Origin: Hordeum vulgare subsp. vulgare
Taxonomy: Eukaryota; Streptophyta; Magnoliopsida; Poales; Poaceae
NCBI RefSeq assembly: GCF_904849725.1
Contig: NC_058523.1
Location: 206,921,689-206,985,688 of the forward strand
Length of the DNA: 64,000 bases
Reading direction: 5' to 3'
How positions within the stretch are numbered: position 1 is the stretch's first letter; every line of letters starts with the position of its first letter. Position numbers and translations under genes: made by a program. Shown here piece by piece: positions 34,801-46,399 of the stretch. The notes beneath the pieces were generated by a model. That model was not told the DNA's origin. It ran no database searches and was given only the letters and a program-made list of their open reading frames with translations.

Positions 34801-35430
34801 AGAAGTTTCAACAAGATGCATGCCTTGACAAGTTTTTGAAGGAGTTCAAAATAGATCAACAAATCAGGAGTTCTTGGTTGTGTTGTAAGGTGTGAATTTG
34901 AGTAAGACTCAAAACCCGACCCCGGCAGAATAAAGAGAATAGGCGAAGGTTGTCTTCTATACCTTAGCCGTAGACTATAAAGTATGCCATGTTGAGTACC
35001 ACACCTGATGTGTGCCTTGCTACAAGTCTGTTAAGAGGTACACTGAGTGATCCAGGATTGAATCACTGAGCAGCGGTCAAAATTATCCTTAGTAACTAAT
35101 GGACTAAGGAATTTTTCTCCATTATGGAGGTGGTTAAAGAGTTCGTCGTAAAGGGTTACGTCAATGCAAACTTTGGCACTAATCCGAGTAACTATGAGTA
35201 GTAAAACGGATTCATATGGTAGAGTAGATATTTGGAATATTTCGGAATAGCACATAGTAGGAGCATCTATAAGATGACATAAAGATTTGTAAAGCTCACT
35301 CGGATTTGAAAGGGTTCATAACCGTCGACTAAAACCTCTCTCACAAGCAAGACGTGATCAAACCCCAGAACTGTAAGGGTGTTGGATTCGTTAGAATCAC
35401 ATAGTGATGTGGACTAGATTATTGACTCTA
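31900..35430 (+). pseudogene. Degenerate gag-pol of the Angela-like element
   Basis: The pieces lie in copia order. A gag remnant is near 32056-32256 (YDNRLNQVGVDLPDEIVMVL). A gag-pre-integrase block is near 32990-33060 (CHCRLSHVGVNCMKRLHADG). The integrase C-terminal region is at 33667-33960 (KKFQSDKLEPKADGCIFIGY, then FLSKELSGRVVELDE). An RT start lies near 34090-34280, followed by RNase H remnants up to about 35430. Frames change and stops are frequent throughout, and the catalytic motifs of protease and RT are not readable in one frame. Once a single polyprotein, it is now non-coding. Confidence 0.78.
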
Positions 35431-35432
35431 GT

Positions 35433-35445
35433 GCAAGTGGGAGAC
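35433..35445 (+). other. Polypurine tract of the Angela-like element
   Basis: GCAAGTGGGAGAC immediately before the 3' LTR start TGTTGG. Confidence 0.75.
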
Positions 35446-37323
35446 TGTTGGAAATATGCCCTAGAGGCAATAATAAATTAGTTATTATTATATTTCTTTG
35501 TTCATGATAATCGTTTATTATCCATGTTATAATTGTATTGATTGGAAACACAATACATGTGTGGATACATAGACAAAACACTGTCCCTAGTAAGCCTCTA
35601 GTTGACTAGCTCGTTGATCAAAGATGCTCAAGGTTTTCTGACCATAGGCAAGTGTTGTTACTTGATAATGGGATCACATCATTAGGAGAATCATGTGATG
35701 GACTAGACCCAAACTAATGAATGTAGCATGTTGATCGTGTCATTTTGTTGCTACTGTTTTTTCTGTGTGTCAAGTATTTATTCCTATGACCATGAGATCA
35801 TATAACTAAGTGGCACCACAGAAATACCTTGTGTGTATCAAACGTCACAACGTAACTGGGTGACTATAAAGATGCTCTATTGGTATCTCCGAAGGTGTCC
35901 GTTGAATTAGTATGGATCAAGACTGGGATTTGTCACTCCGTGTGACGGAGAGGTATCTCGGGGCCCACTCGGTAATACAACATCACACACAAGCCTTGCA
36001 AGCAATGTGACTTAGTGTATGCCACTGGATCTTGTATTACGGAACGACTAAAGAGACTTGCCGGTAAACGAGATTGAAATAGGTATGCGGATACCAACGA
36101 TCGAATCTCGCGCAAGTAACATACCGAAGGACAAAAGGAATGACATACGGGATTATATGAATCCTTGACACTGAGGTTCAACCGATAAGATCTTTGGAGA
36201 ATATGTAGGATCCAATATGGGCATCCAGGTCCTGCTATTGGATATTGACCGAGGAGTCTCTCGGGTCACGTCTACATAGTTCTCGAACCCGCAGGGTCTG
36301 CACACTTAAGGTTCGACGATGTCTTATGCGTATTTGAGTTATATGGTTGGTTACCGAATGTTGTTCGGAGTCCCGGATGGGATCACAAACGTCACGAGGG
36401 CTTCCCGAATGGTGTGGAAATGAAGATTCATATATAGTTTTGTCTCATTTGGTTACCGGAAGGTTTTCGGGCATTACCGGCATCGTACCGGGAATGACGA
36501 ACGGGTTCTGGAGTTCTACCGAGAGGGGCCCACCCACCCGGGAAGAAGCCCAAAGGCTTTGTGGGGGCACACAAGCCCTTAGTGGGCTGGTGGGCAAGAC
36601 CAAGAGGGCCCTTGCGCAGGAAGAAGGAAAAAAACCAACAAGGGCGAAAAGGAAAAAAAGAGAGAAGGTGGGACAAAAGAGGAGAACTCCTCCCCCTCCA
36701 AACCGAATTTGAGAGGGACTCCTCCTTTCCCTTCGGCTGAACCCTTGAGGCTCCGTTGAGCCTCAAGGGAAGGTCCCTCCCCTCCCTCCTATATATACTG
36801 GGGTATTGGGGCTGATTTGAGACAACTTTGCCACGGCAGCCCGACCACATACCTCCACGGTTTTTCCTCTAGATCGTATTTCTCTGGAGCTCGGGCGAAG
36901 CCCTGCTGGGATTGATCACCACCAACCTCGGGAGCGCTATCACGCTGACGGAGAACTCATCTACCTCTTTGTATCTCTTGCTAGATCAAGAAGGCCGAGA
37001 TCATCGTCGCGCTGTATGTGTGCTGAACGCGGAGGTGCCGTCCGTTTGGCACTAGATCGGGAAGGATCATGATGAGATCGCGGGACGAATCGCGATGAAG
37101 TTCGCGGGACGGATCGTGATGATATCGTGGGATGGAGTGTATGACTATGGTGATTTGAATCACGCAAGCTGTTCGACTACATCGTCCGCGTTTCTTAACG
37201 CTTACCGCTGTGCAATCTACAAGGGTATGTAGATCTGAATCTCCTCTCGTAGATGAACATCACCATGATAGGAATTGCGTGTGCGTAGGAAATTTTTTGT
37301 TTCCCATGCGACGTTCCCCAACA
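35446..37323 (+). repeat. 3' LTR of the Angela-like element
   Basis: 1878 bases, colinear with the 5' LTR, with scattered substitutions. TATATATA at 36790-36797. Confidence 0.95.
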
Positions 37324-37328
37324 ACTTG
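37324..37328. repeat. Target site duplication acttg (right)
   Basis: Matches 28598-28602. Confidence 0.95.
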
Positions 37329-38453
37329 AACAAACCTCCTACTCATGATTAACCCTGTCGCAAGCATCCGCAACTACGAGAAAAGTATTAAGAATAAATT
37401 ATAACCATAACATTAAATTTTTGGATCCAATCGGTCCCTTAGAGAATAGAACACAAACTAGGGTTTAAGCTTCTGTCACTCTAGCAACCCATCATATAAT
37501 AACTACTCCACAATGCATTCCCTTAGGCCCAAATATGGTGAAGTGTCATTTAGTCGACGTTCACATGACACCACTAAGGGAATCACAGCATACATATCAT
37601 CAAAATATTGAACACATATCAAGTTCACATGATTACTTGCAACATGATTTCTCCCGTCACCTCAAGAACAAAAGTAACCACTCATACATGATAATCATAC
37701 TCAAGATCAGAGGAGCATTAAATAGCATAATGTATCTGAACATATAATCTTCCACAACATAAACCATATAGTAATCAACTACAAGATGTAATCAACACTA
37801 CTAGTCACCCACAAGCACTAATCTATAGTTCCCGTACAAAGATTGAACACAAGAGATGAACTAGGGTTTGAGAGGAGTTACTGCTGTCGAAGATTTTGAT
37901 GAAGATAGCCCTCCTTAAGATAGGAGAGTTGTTGGTGATGATGATGACGATGATTTCCCCCTCCAGGAGGGAAGTTCCCCCGGTGGAATCGCTCCGCCGG
38001 AGGGCAAAAGGCCTCCTGCCCAAGTTCCGCCTCGAGACAGTGGCGCTTCGTCTCGAAAGTCCTCTCCTCACTTTTTCTAGGTCAAAATGACTTATACACC
38101 AGAAGAGGGGCACCGTAGGTGGGCCTGGGTGAGCACAACCCATCGGGTAGGCCTGGGCTCCCTAGCTCACCTAGGTGGGTTGGTGGGCCCCCTCTGGTAC
38201 TTATTTGCTTCAATGTTCCTCAAAGATTCCACAAAAATTCCTCGTAATGTTTCAGCTCATTTGGAGTTGTGCAGAATAGGTAACCTCACGTAGATTTTTC
38301 AGGTACAGATTTCCAGCTGCCAGAATCCTTCCCCTTTATGTATACCTTGCATATTATGAGAGAAAATACAGTTGAATTACTCCAAAAAGCATTATTATAC
38401 AATAAAACAACATAAATAACGATAGGTAAACATGATGCAAAATGGACGTATCA
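37329..38453 (-). repeat. Sabrina-like LTR copy B, right piece
   Basis: Continues copy B after the Angela insertion up to the LTR start at 38453. It is colinear with 26175-27293. The minus-strand TATATAAG box of copy A is changed to TGTATAAG here (38088-38095 region). Confidence 0.88.
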
Positions 38454-39640
38454 GAGATGAGGGGCGGAACCAGATTGCTCCCCGTTACCGTCGTGATGAC
38501 CACCGTCGGGTGCATTCTCCTCCGAGGAGTGGTATTTATGTATCTCGACACTACGACGACATGCGCCCGTTCGGTGGTGAGACGAGTCCTGGTGTTGATG
38601 CAATAAATGTAATCGCACAGAGGAGTATTGATAAGGCCAAAGCTCACAGATATGGTTTTGACAGAGATCGTCCGAGTGGAAGCGGCACTGCAGTTTCTGG
38701 CCCCGAGTGCTTCAGTAGAGCAATCCGTTCTGCTGATATTCCCCCCCAACTTCAGGTTGGCGGTTGGAATAAGGAAATTCACATGAGAATCTAAGCCTGA
38801 AACATGGCTTGATGACTACCGAGTGGGAGTGCAGATTAGTGGAGATAGTGACAGCGTCGCCATGAAGCATTTTCCTGTGATGTTGGATGGTTCGCCTAGG
38901 GTGTGGCTGAATCAGTTGGCTCGTTCTAGCATCTACTGCTGCGAGGATCTCACCGGAGTGTTCATAAAAACATTCGAGGGCATGTGCAAGCATCCTGCTG
39001 GTTTATCCCAGTTGCATCTTTCCGTGCAGAAGACCAGTGAATCCTTGAGAGATTATATCCAGCGTTGGACCACCCTTCATCACACGGTGGAGAACGTTTC
39101 TGAGCACCAGGCATTCTGCGCTTTCAAAGCTGGTGTCAGGTATAGAGAGCTATATCTGAAGTTCGGTCGTACATGTGACATGTCCATGAGCAAGATGATT
39201 GAGATTGCTACTCGATACACCAATGGTGAACAAGAAGACCGTATTCGCAGCGGTAGGAAAAGCAGCCGACAACGATGCTGTCGGCAATTCCAATCGGAAG
39301 CTGAAGTCAAGGCTGATGGTTCTACTCCAACGGAAGCAGCCGTCCTGGTGGCACAAGGAAAATTCAAGGGAAAACCCACAAGGCAATTCCCCCAAAGAAG
39401 TCTAAGAATCAGTCAGATGTTTTGGATCTACCGTGTGCAATCCACACGAAGAAAGATGAAGATGGCAATATGATATTACCCAAGCACACGACTCGTCAAT
39501 GTAGGCTGTTGATCCAACAGTTTAAAGAAGATCAGTCGAGTAGGAAAGCTCCTGAAAAGGAGAATGACAAAGAGAAAGATGATTTCCCAGAAGTTCAAGC
39601 AACCATGATGATTTTTGCTGACATGGAGAGGAAAAGTCGA
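38454..39640 (+). pseudogene. Gag of the plus-strand gypsy element, copy B
   Basis: The Arg/Pro-rich N-terminus (PRYRRDDHRRVHSPPRSGIY) is open to about 38792. An extra C in the run at 38742-38748, compared with copy A, shifts the frame before SKPETWLDDYRV. The gag core is at 38823-39260 (VMLDGSPRVWLNQLARSS, then ESLRDYIQRWTTLHHTVEN). After another shift come the linker and LPCAIHTKKDEDGNMILPKH, the region that in relatives precedes the protease. Copy A lost most of this linker. Confidence 0.8.
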
Positions 39641-40210
39641 TGAAAGGTCAAAAACACGGAGGTCAACATGGCTGTTCCAACCACCACCACATACCTCAAG
39701 TGGTCGTAGACCCCCATAGCGTTTGATCAATCGGATCACCCTGCTCATGTCGCTACTTCCGGTCGACAGGCTCTGGTGGTTGATCAAGTTGTGGAAGGTC
39801 TTCGGTTCCGCAAGGTTGTGATGGATGGAGGAAGCGGGTTGAATATTTGGTATGCGGATACTCTCAAAGGGATGGGCATTCCAATGTCCCAACTCAGCGA
39901 GAGCAATATGCAGCTCCATGGATTCATTCCTGGAAAAAAGACCAAGTCACTCAGCCAAATCGCGTTGGACGTCGTTTTCGATTCTGACAAAAACATTCGC
40001 AAGGAGAAGTTAACATTAGAGGTGGTAGATTTTCAGAGTGCTTATCATGCCAACCTTGGTCGTCCGACCTATGCCCGTTTCATGGCCCGCCAATGTTACG
40101 TGTATCTCAAGATGAAGATGCCTGGACCCAGAGGAGTAATCACAGTCATAGGGGATTGGCACAGAGTAGAAGAGTGCCTGCAGCAGGGCTCCAAGATTGC
40201 TGATCAATAG
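39641..40210 (+). pseudogene. Aspartic protease of the plus-strand gypsy element
   Basis: Retropepsin-like region: VVMDGGSGLNIWYADTLKGM carries D-G-G-S in the place of the usual D-S/T-G, followed by LGRPTYARFMARQCYVYLKM, the second conserved block (LGRP, then a hydrophobic strand). The frame is open from 39776 to 40210, with a stop at 40208-40210. The 40211-40400 stretch continues toward RT with several stops. In the duplicated unit A this domain is cut off just before the active site. Confidence 0.75.
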
Positions 40211-40399
40211 ATGGTTGTGGTTGAACTGGAGGAATACCGAAAGAATACTGACCCTGTTGACCTGATGCGCTCCAAGAATCCCGCTTCTAAGTCCATTTTT
40301 CAGTCGGCTGGTGAAGTCTAACAAGTGAACATCCACCCGAAAGATCCTAATGCTGCCCCGACCAACATCTCAACAACGCTCGACAGAAAATAGGAAGCC

Positions 40400-41040
40400 G
40401 AGCTCATCCAGTTCCTCCGTGAGAACTGGGACATCTTTGTGTGGAAGTCTGCTGACATGCCGGGTGTGCCTAGGGAACTTGATGAGCATCGATTGAGAGT
40501 GGATCCGAAGGCAAATCCTGTTAAAGAGCATTTGCGTCGGTCTTCAGCGGAGAAGAGGAAAGCAATCGACAAGGAGGAGGCTCAACTCTTGGTTGCGAAG
40601 TTCTTACACAAGGTCTACCACTTCGAGTGGCTCGCAAATGTCGTCATGGTCCCCAAGAAGTACAAGTCCCTTCATATGTGTATCGATTTCAAGAACATCA
40701 ATAAGGTCTGTCCAAAATATCACTTTCTGCTACCCCCGCATAGATCAAATTGTCAATTTTACTGTGGGGTGTGATCATTTATCCTTTCTTGATGCCTATT
40801 CTGGCTATCATCACATCCGTCTGTTTGGTCCAGATGAAATAAAAACGGCCTTCATCACCCCTTTCGGGTGTTTCTACTATATCACCATGCCTTTTTGTTT
40901 GAAGAATGCTCGCGCCACTTTCATGCATATGATCCAGAAGTGCCTGCTTGATCAAATCAGTCGGAAAGTCGAAGCATACATGCATGATAATGTGGTCAAG
41001 TCTCGCAAAGGTTCCGAGCTACTAACTGACCTGGCAGGGA
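40400..41040 (+). pseudogene. Reverse transcriptase of the plus-strand gypsy element, truncated
   Basis: N-terminal RT blocks are WLANVVMVPKKYKSLHMCID and FKNINKVCPKYHFLLP. After a one-base shift near 40735 come DQIVNFTVGCDHLSFLDAYS (first catalytic Asp), GYHHIRLFGPDEIKTAFITP and FGCFYYITMPFCLKNARATF. The catalytic YxDD reads YMHD (40977-40988), so one essential Asp is replaced by His. The domain ends at about 41040, where the copia element begins. The thumb, RNase H and integrase are missing from the window. Confidence 0.85.
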
Positions 41041-41045
41041 CAATC

Positions 41046-42462
41046 TGTAAGTGCAGCTAGTGCCCCTTAGTGATTTTGGTGGTTTGAAGACTTATAGGTT
41101 AAGTGTCTAATGTGTTCATCAGTGTACACAGGATCTATAACTCGTTGAGGAGTTTGAATTACACGATGAATATCGATCCCTAAAAATGTATAATCTTCGG
41201 CTGAAGAAATTGGTCTAATGCTGAAGATTTGGATTGTAAACAAATTGCGATGAAATTGATATTCCTCATGAAGACATTGAAGATGAGGAAGTCGATGTGT
41301 CCTGAAGAAAAATGATCCGAATACTTTGAAGCGTGAAGATATATTCTTTCTGTTTCATTTTCTTCACTCTTGAGTCATAGGAACACCGTACTGTTAAAGG
41401 GGGTCGAGGTAACACTACGGAATGAATTTCCTCATGATGCTCAACCCAAGCCTAATCCTACCAAAAGCCTCAAGTGACGAATATGAGAGACATGAGGACT
41501 CACAGTTGAGGGTCCCGACCGTTGCCACAATTCGTGCCACATCACCGATCTTATCCACACCAACGGTCATAATATTTAAGGGCCTTTATGTCAAATCATG
41601 TCGGGATGCTCCTAGGCTATGAATAGCCGCCCCCACAACTATTAGCTGGTTGGCTGCTCCGCAAGAAACTGACACTTACCACTTAGAGCAATCCAAATTC
41701 CTCAGAGAGTTTGCGAGTAAATCATCAGTGAGGAAATACCCCAAACACCAAACCACAAACCAAAAACCAAGTGATTGAGCATCACTCAAGAATTTGTTCC
41801 TGTGTGGAACTGAAGCCTTTTACCTTTGAGGATTGTACATCCTCCAGACAATTAGGCGTCATGGTCTAGAGCAATCCATCAGTCAATTTTGGATCGCCGG
41901 GTAACCAAGTTTGTGAGGGTTTGGAAGTCTGCCCTGAAGACTTACCACGAGTGTTGGGCAAGGACTGTGTGTCCTTAGCTCAAGGAGAACACGGTAGGGA
42001 CTGTGTGTCCTAGGACTGTGTGTCTTTTGGTTTCAATACCAAGCCGCTCCAAACCAGACGTACAACTGTCACAGCAGTTGGAACTGGGTCATCAACTACT
42101 GTCTTCACTGTGGTATGGGTTCTATTTGTTCAACTCTTTCAATTCCTCAATATTGTATGTTGAAGATTAACATTGTCACAGTTTGAAGAATTTGCTGAAG
42201 ACTTTCTCTGAATTTCCTCAACGTCAAATTCTTCACGCGAGTTAATCCTCACCTGCTTACTCTGTGCATGCGTACTATGCAAACTGTTTTTGTTATTCCT
42301 CATCTTGGAAAACTGTTGTAGTGATACTTTGCACCCGTGATCCTATGTTGTTTCCGCTCCAAGTTATTCATCAGTGAGGAATTTTCTCAAAAGGTATTTC
42401 CTCAGTGATGAAAATCTAAAAATCTCCTATTCACCCCCTCTAGTCGATATAACGCACTTTCA
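41046..42462 (+). repeat. 5' LTR of the SIRE-like copia element
   Basis: The end at ...CGCACTTTCA is fixed by the primer-binding site. The start is uncertain by about 20 bases (TGTAAGTGCAG taken as the TG end). A TATGAATAG at 41619-41627 before CCGCCCCC looks like a decayed TATAAATAG box. GACTGTGTGTCCT repeats stand at 41965-42030. Confidence 0.7.
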
Positions 42463-42463
42463 A

Positions 42464-42477
42464 TTGGTACCAGAGCA
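42464..42477 (+). other. Primer-binding site of the SIRE-like element
   Basis: TTGGTACCAGAGC next to the LTR end, one base away from the canonical initiator-Met-tRNA complement TGGTATCAGAGC. Confidence 0.85.
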
Positions 42478-42529
42478 AGGTACTCCCTTGTTCTGTGTGA
42501 TTTTGGTTTAACCACGTGGAGTTTTAGTT

Positions 42530-44641
42530 ATGTCGACTTCAGGCATGATCAAGGTTACTGCAAGATGTCCTACTTTCGAAGGAAAAGGACTTTCCCTTCT
42601 GGAAGACCAAGATGCGGATGCATCTACAAGCTATTGACAATGATCTCTGGTATATTGTGGAACATGTTGTTCCCTCCATCACTGCTACTGTCTCTCCCGC
42701 TGATGTGAAGAAATTGAAGCAACTTGATTCTCAAGCAAAGAATATCATTTGTGGCCATCTGAGCAAAGGTCAGTATGGCAGAGTGAGTGCTTTGGGCTCA
42801 GCAAAACTAATCTGGGAAAGGCTGTCCAAAGTCAATGAAGGAGTATCAACTTAGCGTGACTCTCGTGTTGATGTTCTTCGCAATCTCTTCAATCGCTTCA
42901 AGAGGCTTGACAATGAAAGCTGCCAAGATACTTTTGATCGCCTCACTGACATATCAAATGAACTGCAAGCACTTCGAGCCCGAGACATTACTGACCATGA
43001 AGTTGTGAAGAAACTGCTAAGATCTTTGGATTCATCATTTGATACACTGGTTCTGATGATTCAAGAAAGACCAGACTACAAGATGCTTGATCCTGCTGAT
43101 ATACTCGAAAGACTCAATACTCATGAATTCCAACAGGAAGAAAAGAGAGATCTATATGGACCAAGCTATTCTAGACAGCGTGCACTGAAGGCCAAACTAA
43201 TTTCCTCATCTGAAGAAGAAGACTCGGATTGCAGCATTGGTTATCCTAAAGAACTTGGACAAGAGCTTGCAATGCTCGTGAGGAAATTCCAGAAGTTTAC
43301 AATATGTGGCCAGTTTGGTAAATCTTCAAGAAGAGATATGAGGAAATCAGAATCTTCATTTGAGGACTACAAGAAAATAACCTGCCACAAATGCAAGAAA
43401 ACAGGTCACTACATTGTTTATTGTCCTTGTTGGGTGAAGGAATCAAAGAAGAAGAAATACAAGGATGATAGTTCTGATGACTCGAAGAAAAAAAAAGAAA
43501 TCTTCAAAATCCTCATCCTCAAAGTCCTCATCGCACAAGAAGACTAGTTTCAAAAAGGCTCGTGCACTTATTGGCAAGGAAATGGATTCTGAGGCAGAAT
43601 CTGAGGAATGTGATGAAGAGGAGGTTCTGAAGAAGACTCAGAATCTGGTGTGGCTAGTATTGTACTCGCTACCACATTCGTCAGCAAGTCAATCTTCAAC
43701 CTTGAAGAAAACGACAACGCCATCTACACTGATGAGTATGGTGATGACTTCTCTCCAACCTATTGCTTCATGGCAAAAGGTTCAAAGGTACCGAATGACA
43801 CTTCCTCCTCTGATTCAAGTGACTGTGAACCTGATGATTATAAAAAACCCAGTTACACTAAACTTGCCAACATTGCAACTAAACAACAAACTTCCCTTGA
43901 AAAGCTTCAGAAACTGCTAGACAGAAGCGATGACCTGTTGATGATGAAATGAATCTTACCCAAATCCTCACTGACGATATGAAAGGTCTTCAGTCCAAAT
44001 TTGATAATCTTCAAGATCATCATGGAATACTCTTGGCTGATCATGAGAAACTTTCCTATGAATATCTTCAAAGGAAACTTGATCTTGAGAAGCTGAGGAT
44101 GTATCATGCTGGTCTTCGAATGTCAAACGATTCATTACTTGCTGAACAGATCAGTGCCGCTCAGGTTGAATTCATTCCACCATGTCTCAAATGCATCGAA
44201 CGTGAAACTGCCAATTCTTCACCAGAATCATCAAATGCTTCTATTGCTACAAATTCTTCAACTGCTCATGTGGTATCAAATTCCTCACTTGAGGAAACCA
44301 CAAATGTCAGTGACGAAAATGCAGGGCCGAAGGAATTGTATGTGATAGGCATGTACAAAAGACTCAAAGGGCATCAAACCCTCTGCGATGTGCTCAAAAA
44401 GCAGATTTTGAACAGGAACCCGAGGAAAGAAGGAATTTCCTTTGAAAGGAAACTGAATGCTGATGGATCATACTGGAAACCTGAGCAGTATCCCAAAACC
44501 TCATGGGTTGCTGCTAAAGGGCCTTCTGTTGATCCATCCAACCTAACAGGCTTTGCATGTGAATTATCCTATTCCTTAGATGAGTCATTTGACTCCAACT
44601 ATAAACTAATCAAAAATCAATCTGGTGAAGTATTTGCTTGA
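42530..44641 (+). pseudogene. Gag of the SIRE-like copia element
   Basis: An ATG at 42530 starts MSTSGMIKVTARCPTFEGKG. A shift near 42585 leads to FWKTKMRMHLQAIDNDLWYI, the conserved start of the UBN2-type gag. A TAG near 42853 and a shift interrupt it. The second part (43005-43547) has the remaining helices, an acidic stretch and a CCHC knuckle CHKCKKTGHYIVYCPC with all four ligands. A Lys/Ser-rich tail follows, then (43949-44641) a coiled-coil-like segment. Very long gag C-terminal tails are typical of this lineage. At least four lesions. Confidence 0.78.
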
Positions 44642-45292
44642 TATGTTGGAACTAATTGCAGGAATGGACCACCCCTGAGGAAAATCTGGGTCCCCATAAG
44701 TTGCCTTTAAAATCTTCAGGTGAATGTCCTCATGACACCACCTATGAAGAATCTGAACCCCAGATCAAATTCCTCAGGAGGACCAAAGTCTTCAAGAGGA
44801 TCAAAATCCTCAACTGGTCAAAACTATGCTCGTACTCGTGCTAATGCTAGTGACATGCAGGGAAAGAACAAGGGATATGAATATGAGATTACTCCTCAAA
44901 TCATTATGTTCATAAATCCTCAAAGTACTTCTCTGCCTATTCATTTGAGTGCTCTACCCCCCTACTGTGAAGTGAAGTGCATTAGCTTCAATGCCCCCTT
45001 TCTCATATGGTGCTTGCAGGATGATGAATCTTTACCACCCCTTCAGATGTGGGTGGTGAAGAAATTGAACTAATCACTTCTGTAGGCCAGGTCTCTAGAT
45101 GAAAACCATCATCTCAAGAATTTGTTGGAGACCTGAGGAAAATGCTTGCTTGGACGCAAGCTAACATTGATGAAATGGCAACATTTCACATGTCCACAAA
45201 TCTGCTGTTTATGATGAAATTCCTAACTGATGAAATTGATATCATATTCTTCAAGTCTAAAGCATATGAGATGGTAAGTTATACTAATTCAT
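44642..45292 (+). other. Gag-to-protease linker of the SIRE-like element
   Basis: Short frames only. Two of them (44656-44844, 44720-45073) overlap. Compositionally like the rest of the element, so most likely frame-broken gag-pol linker. Confidence 0.5.
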
Positions 45293-46399
45293 TTGCAGGA
45301 TGACAAACCCAAGAGTACTGAGTGGGTTCTTGATAGTGGTTGCACACACCACATGACTAGTGACAAAAGCTTGTTGATGAATATGCCACTGACTCCATCA
45401 CCACTGAAGCAAATCACTTATGCTGACAAAGGTAAAAGCAAGGTATTGGGACTTGGCAAAGTGGCTATTTCCAAGGACAGGCATATGGACAAAGTGATGC
45501 TTGTTGAATCCCTTGAGTTTAACCTCATGTCAGTCTCAATGCTTTGTGGTCTTGATACGGTTGTTATCTTTGGAAAATATAGATGTGTTGTCATCATGGA
45601 ATCTGACAGATCTAAAGTCTTCGAAGGTGTTAGAAGAGGGGATTTGTACATTGTTGATTTCTCTACAGGTCCTCAACCAGCCAGATGCTTACTAGCAAAA
45701 ACCTCAGAAGGCTGGCTATGGCATCGAAGACTTGGACATGCAGGCATGAGGAATTTGCACACGCTGGCGAAGAAGAAGCATGTCACCGGCATCGAATCAG
45801 TCAAATTCCTCAAGGACCACCTCTGCGGTGCTTGTGAGTCTGGAAAAATGACCAGATCCAAACACCCCTCGAATACTATCATGACTACTACTCGTCCATT
45901 TGAATTGCTTCACATGGATTTCTTTGGACCTACTCATTATGCCACTCTAACAAATGCAACATCTTTATACGGCTTTGTCATAGTTGATGATTATTCCAGA
46001 TATACTTGGGTGCATATCATTATGTATAAAACTGAAGTGCAGGAAGTCTTCAAACGATTTTCCTCAAGGGCCTCGACGAACTTCGGCGTCAAGATCAAAC
46101 ACATCAGGAGTGATAATGGGATAGAATTCAAAAACACTGGTCTTGATGCTTATCTTGATGAACTTGGTATTAGTCACGAATTGTCTGCTCCTTATACTCC
46201 TCAACAGAATGGCGTCGTCGAAAGAAAGAACATGACTCTAATTGAGATGGCACGACCATGCTTGAAGAATATCAGAATCCTCGTCGTTTCTGGCCTGAAG
46301 CAATCAACACTGCTTGTCATATCATCAACAGGGTATATCTTCACAAATTCCTCAAGAAAACTTCATATGAACTCCTCACCGACAAGAAACCCAATGTAA
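45293..46399 (+). pseudogene. Protease and integrase of the SIRE-like copia element
   Basis: The protease active site is WVLDSGCTHHMT near residue 14. The gag-pre-integrase domain has WLWHRRLGHAGMRNL and CGACESGKMTRSKH. The integrase core holds all three catalytic acids: HMDFFGPTHYA (Asp), HIRSDNGIEFKN (Asp) and PQQNGVVERKN (Glu). The frame is open for 368 codons and shifts at about 46258, after which the integrase C-terminal part continues in the next frame. Apart from that shift this is the best-kept pol segment of the window. Confidence 0.9.

Larger units (their letters stand above)
28603..37323 (+). mobile_element. BARE/Angela-type Ty1/copia retrotransposon, degenerate coding region
   Basis: LTRs 28603-30476 (1874 bases) and 35446-37323 (1878 bases) begin TGTTGGAAATATGCCC and end TTCCCCAACA, flanked by acttg. 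Internal length is about 5.0 kb. The terminal sequences, the TTGGCATCATGAGC primer-binding site and the long untranslated leader are those of the BARE-1/WIS/Angela group. Coding remnants of gag, gag-pre-integrase, integrase and RT occur in the right order but in many frames, so the copy is dead. It inserted inside the second Sabrina-like LTR copy, after the tandem duplication. Confidence 0.95.
28453..39829. repeat. Tandem duplication, unit B (contains the Angela insertion)
   Basis: Second copy of 26033-28447, interrupted by the copia element 28603-37323. It continues past the duplication end into intact-order protease and RT, so unit B keeps the original right side and unit A the original left side. 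By eye the gag DNA of the two units is similar but clearly diverged, so the duplication is old. Confidence 0.82.
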
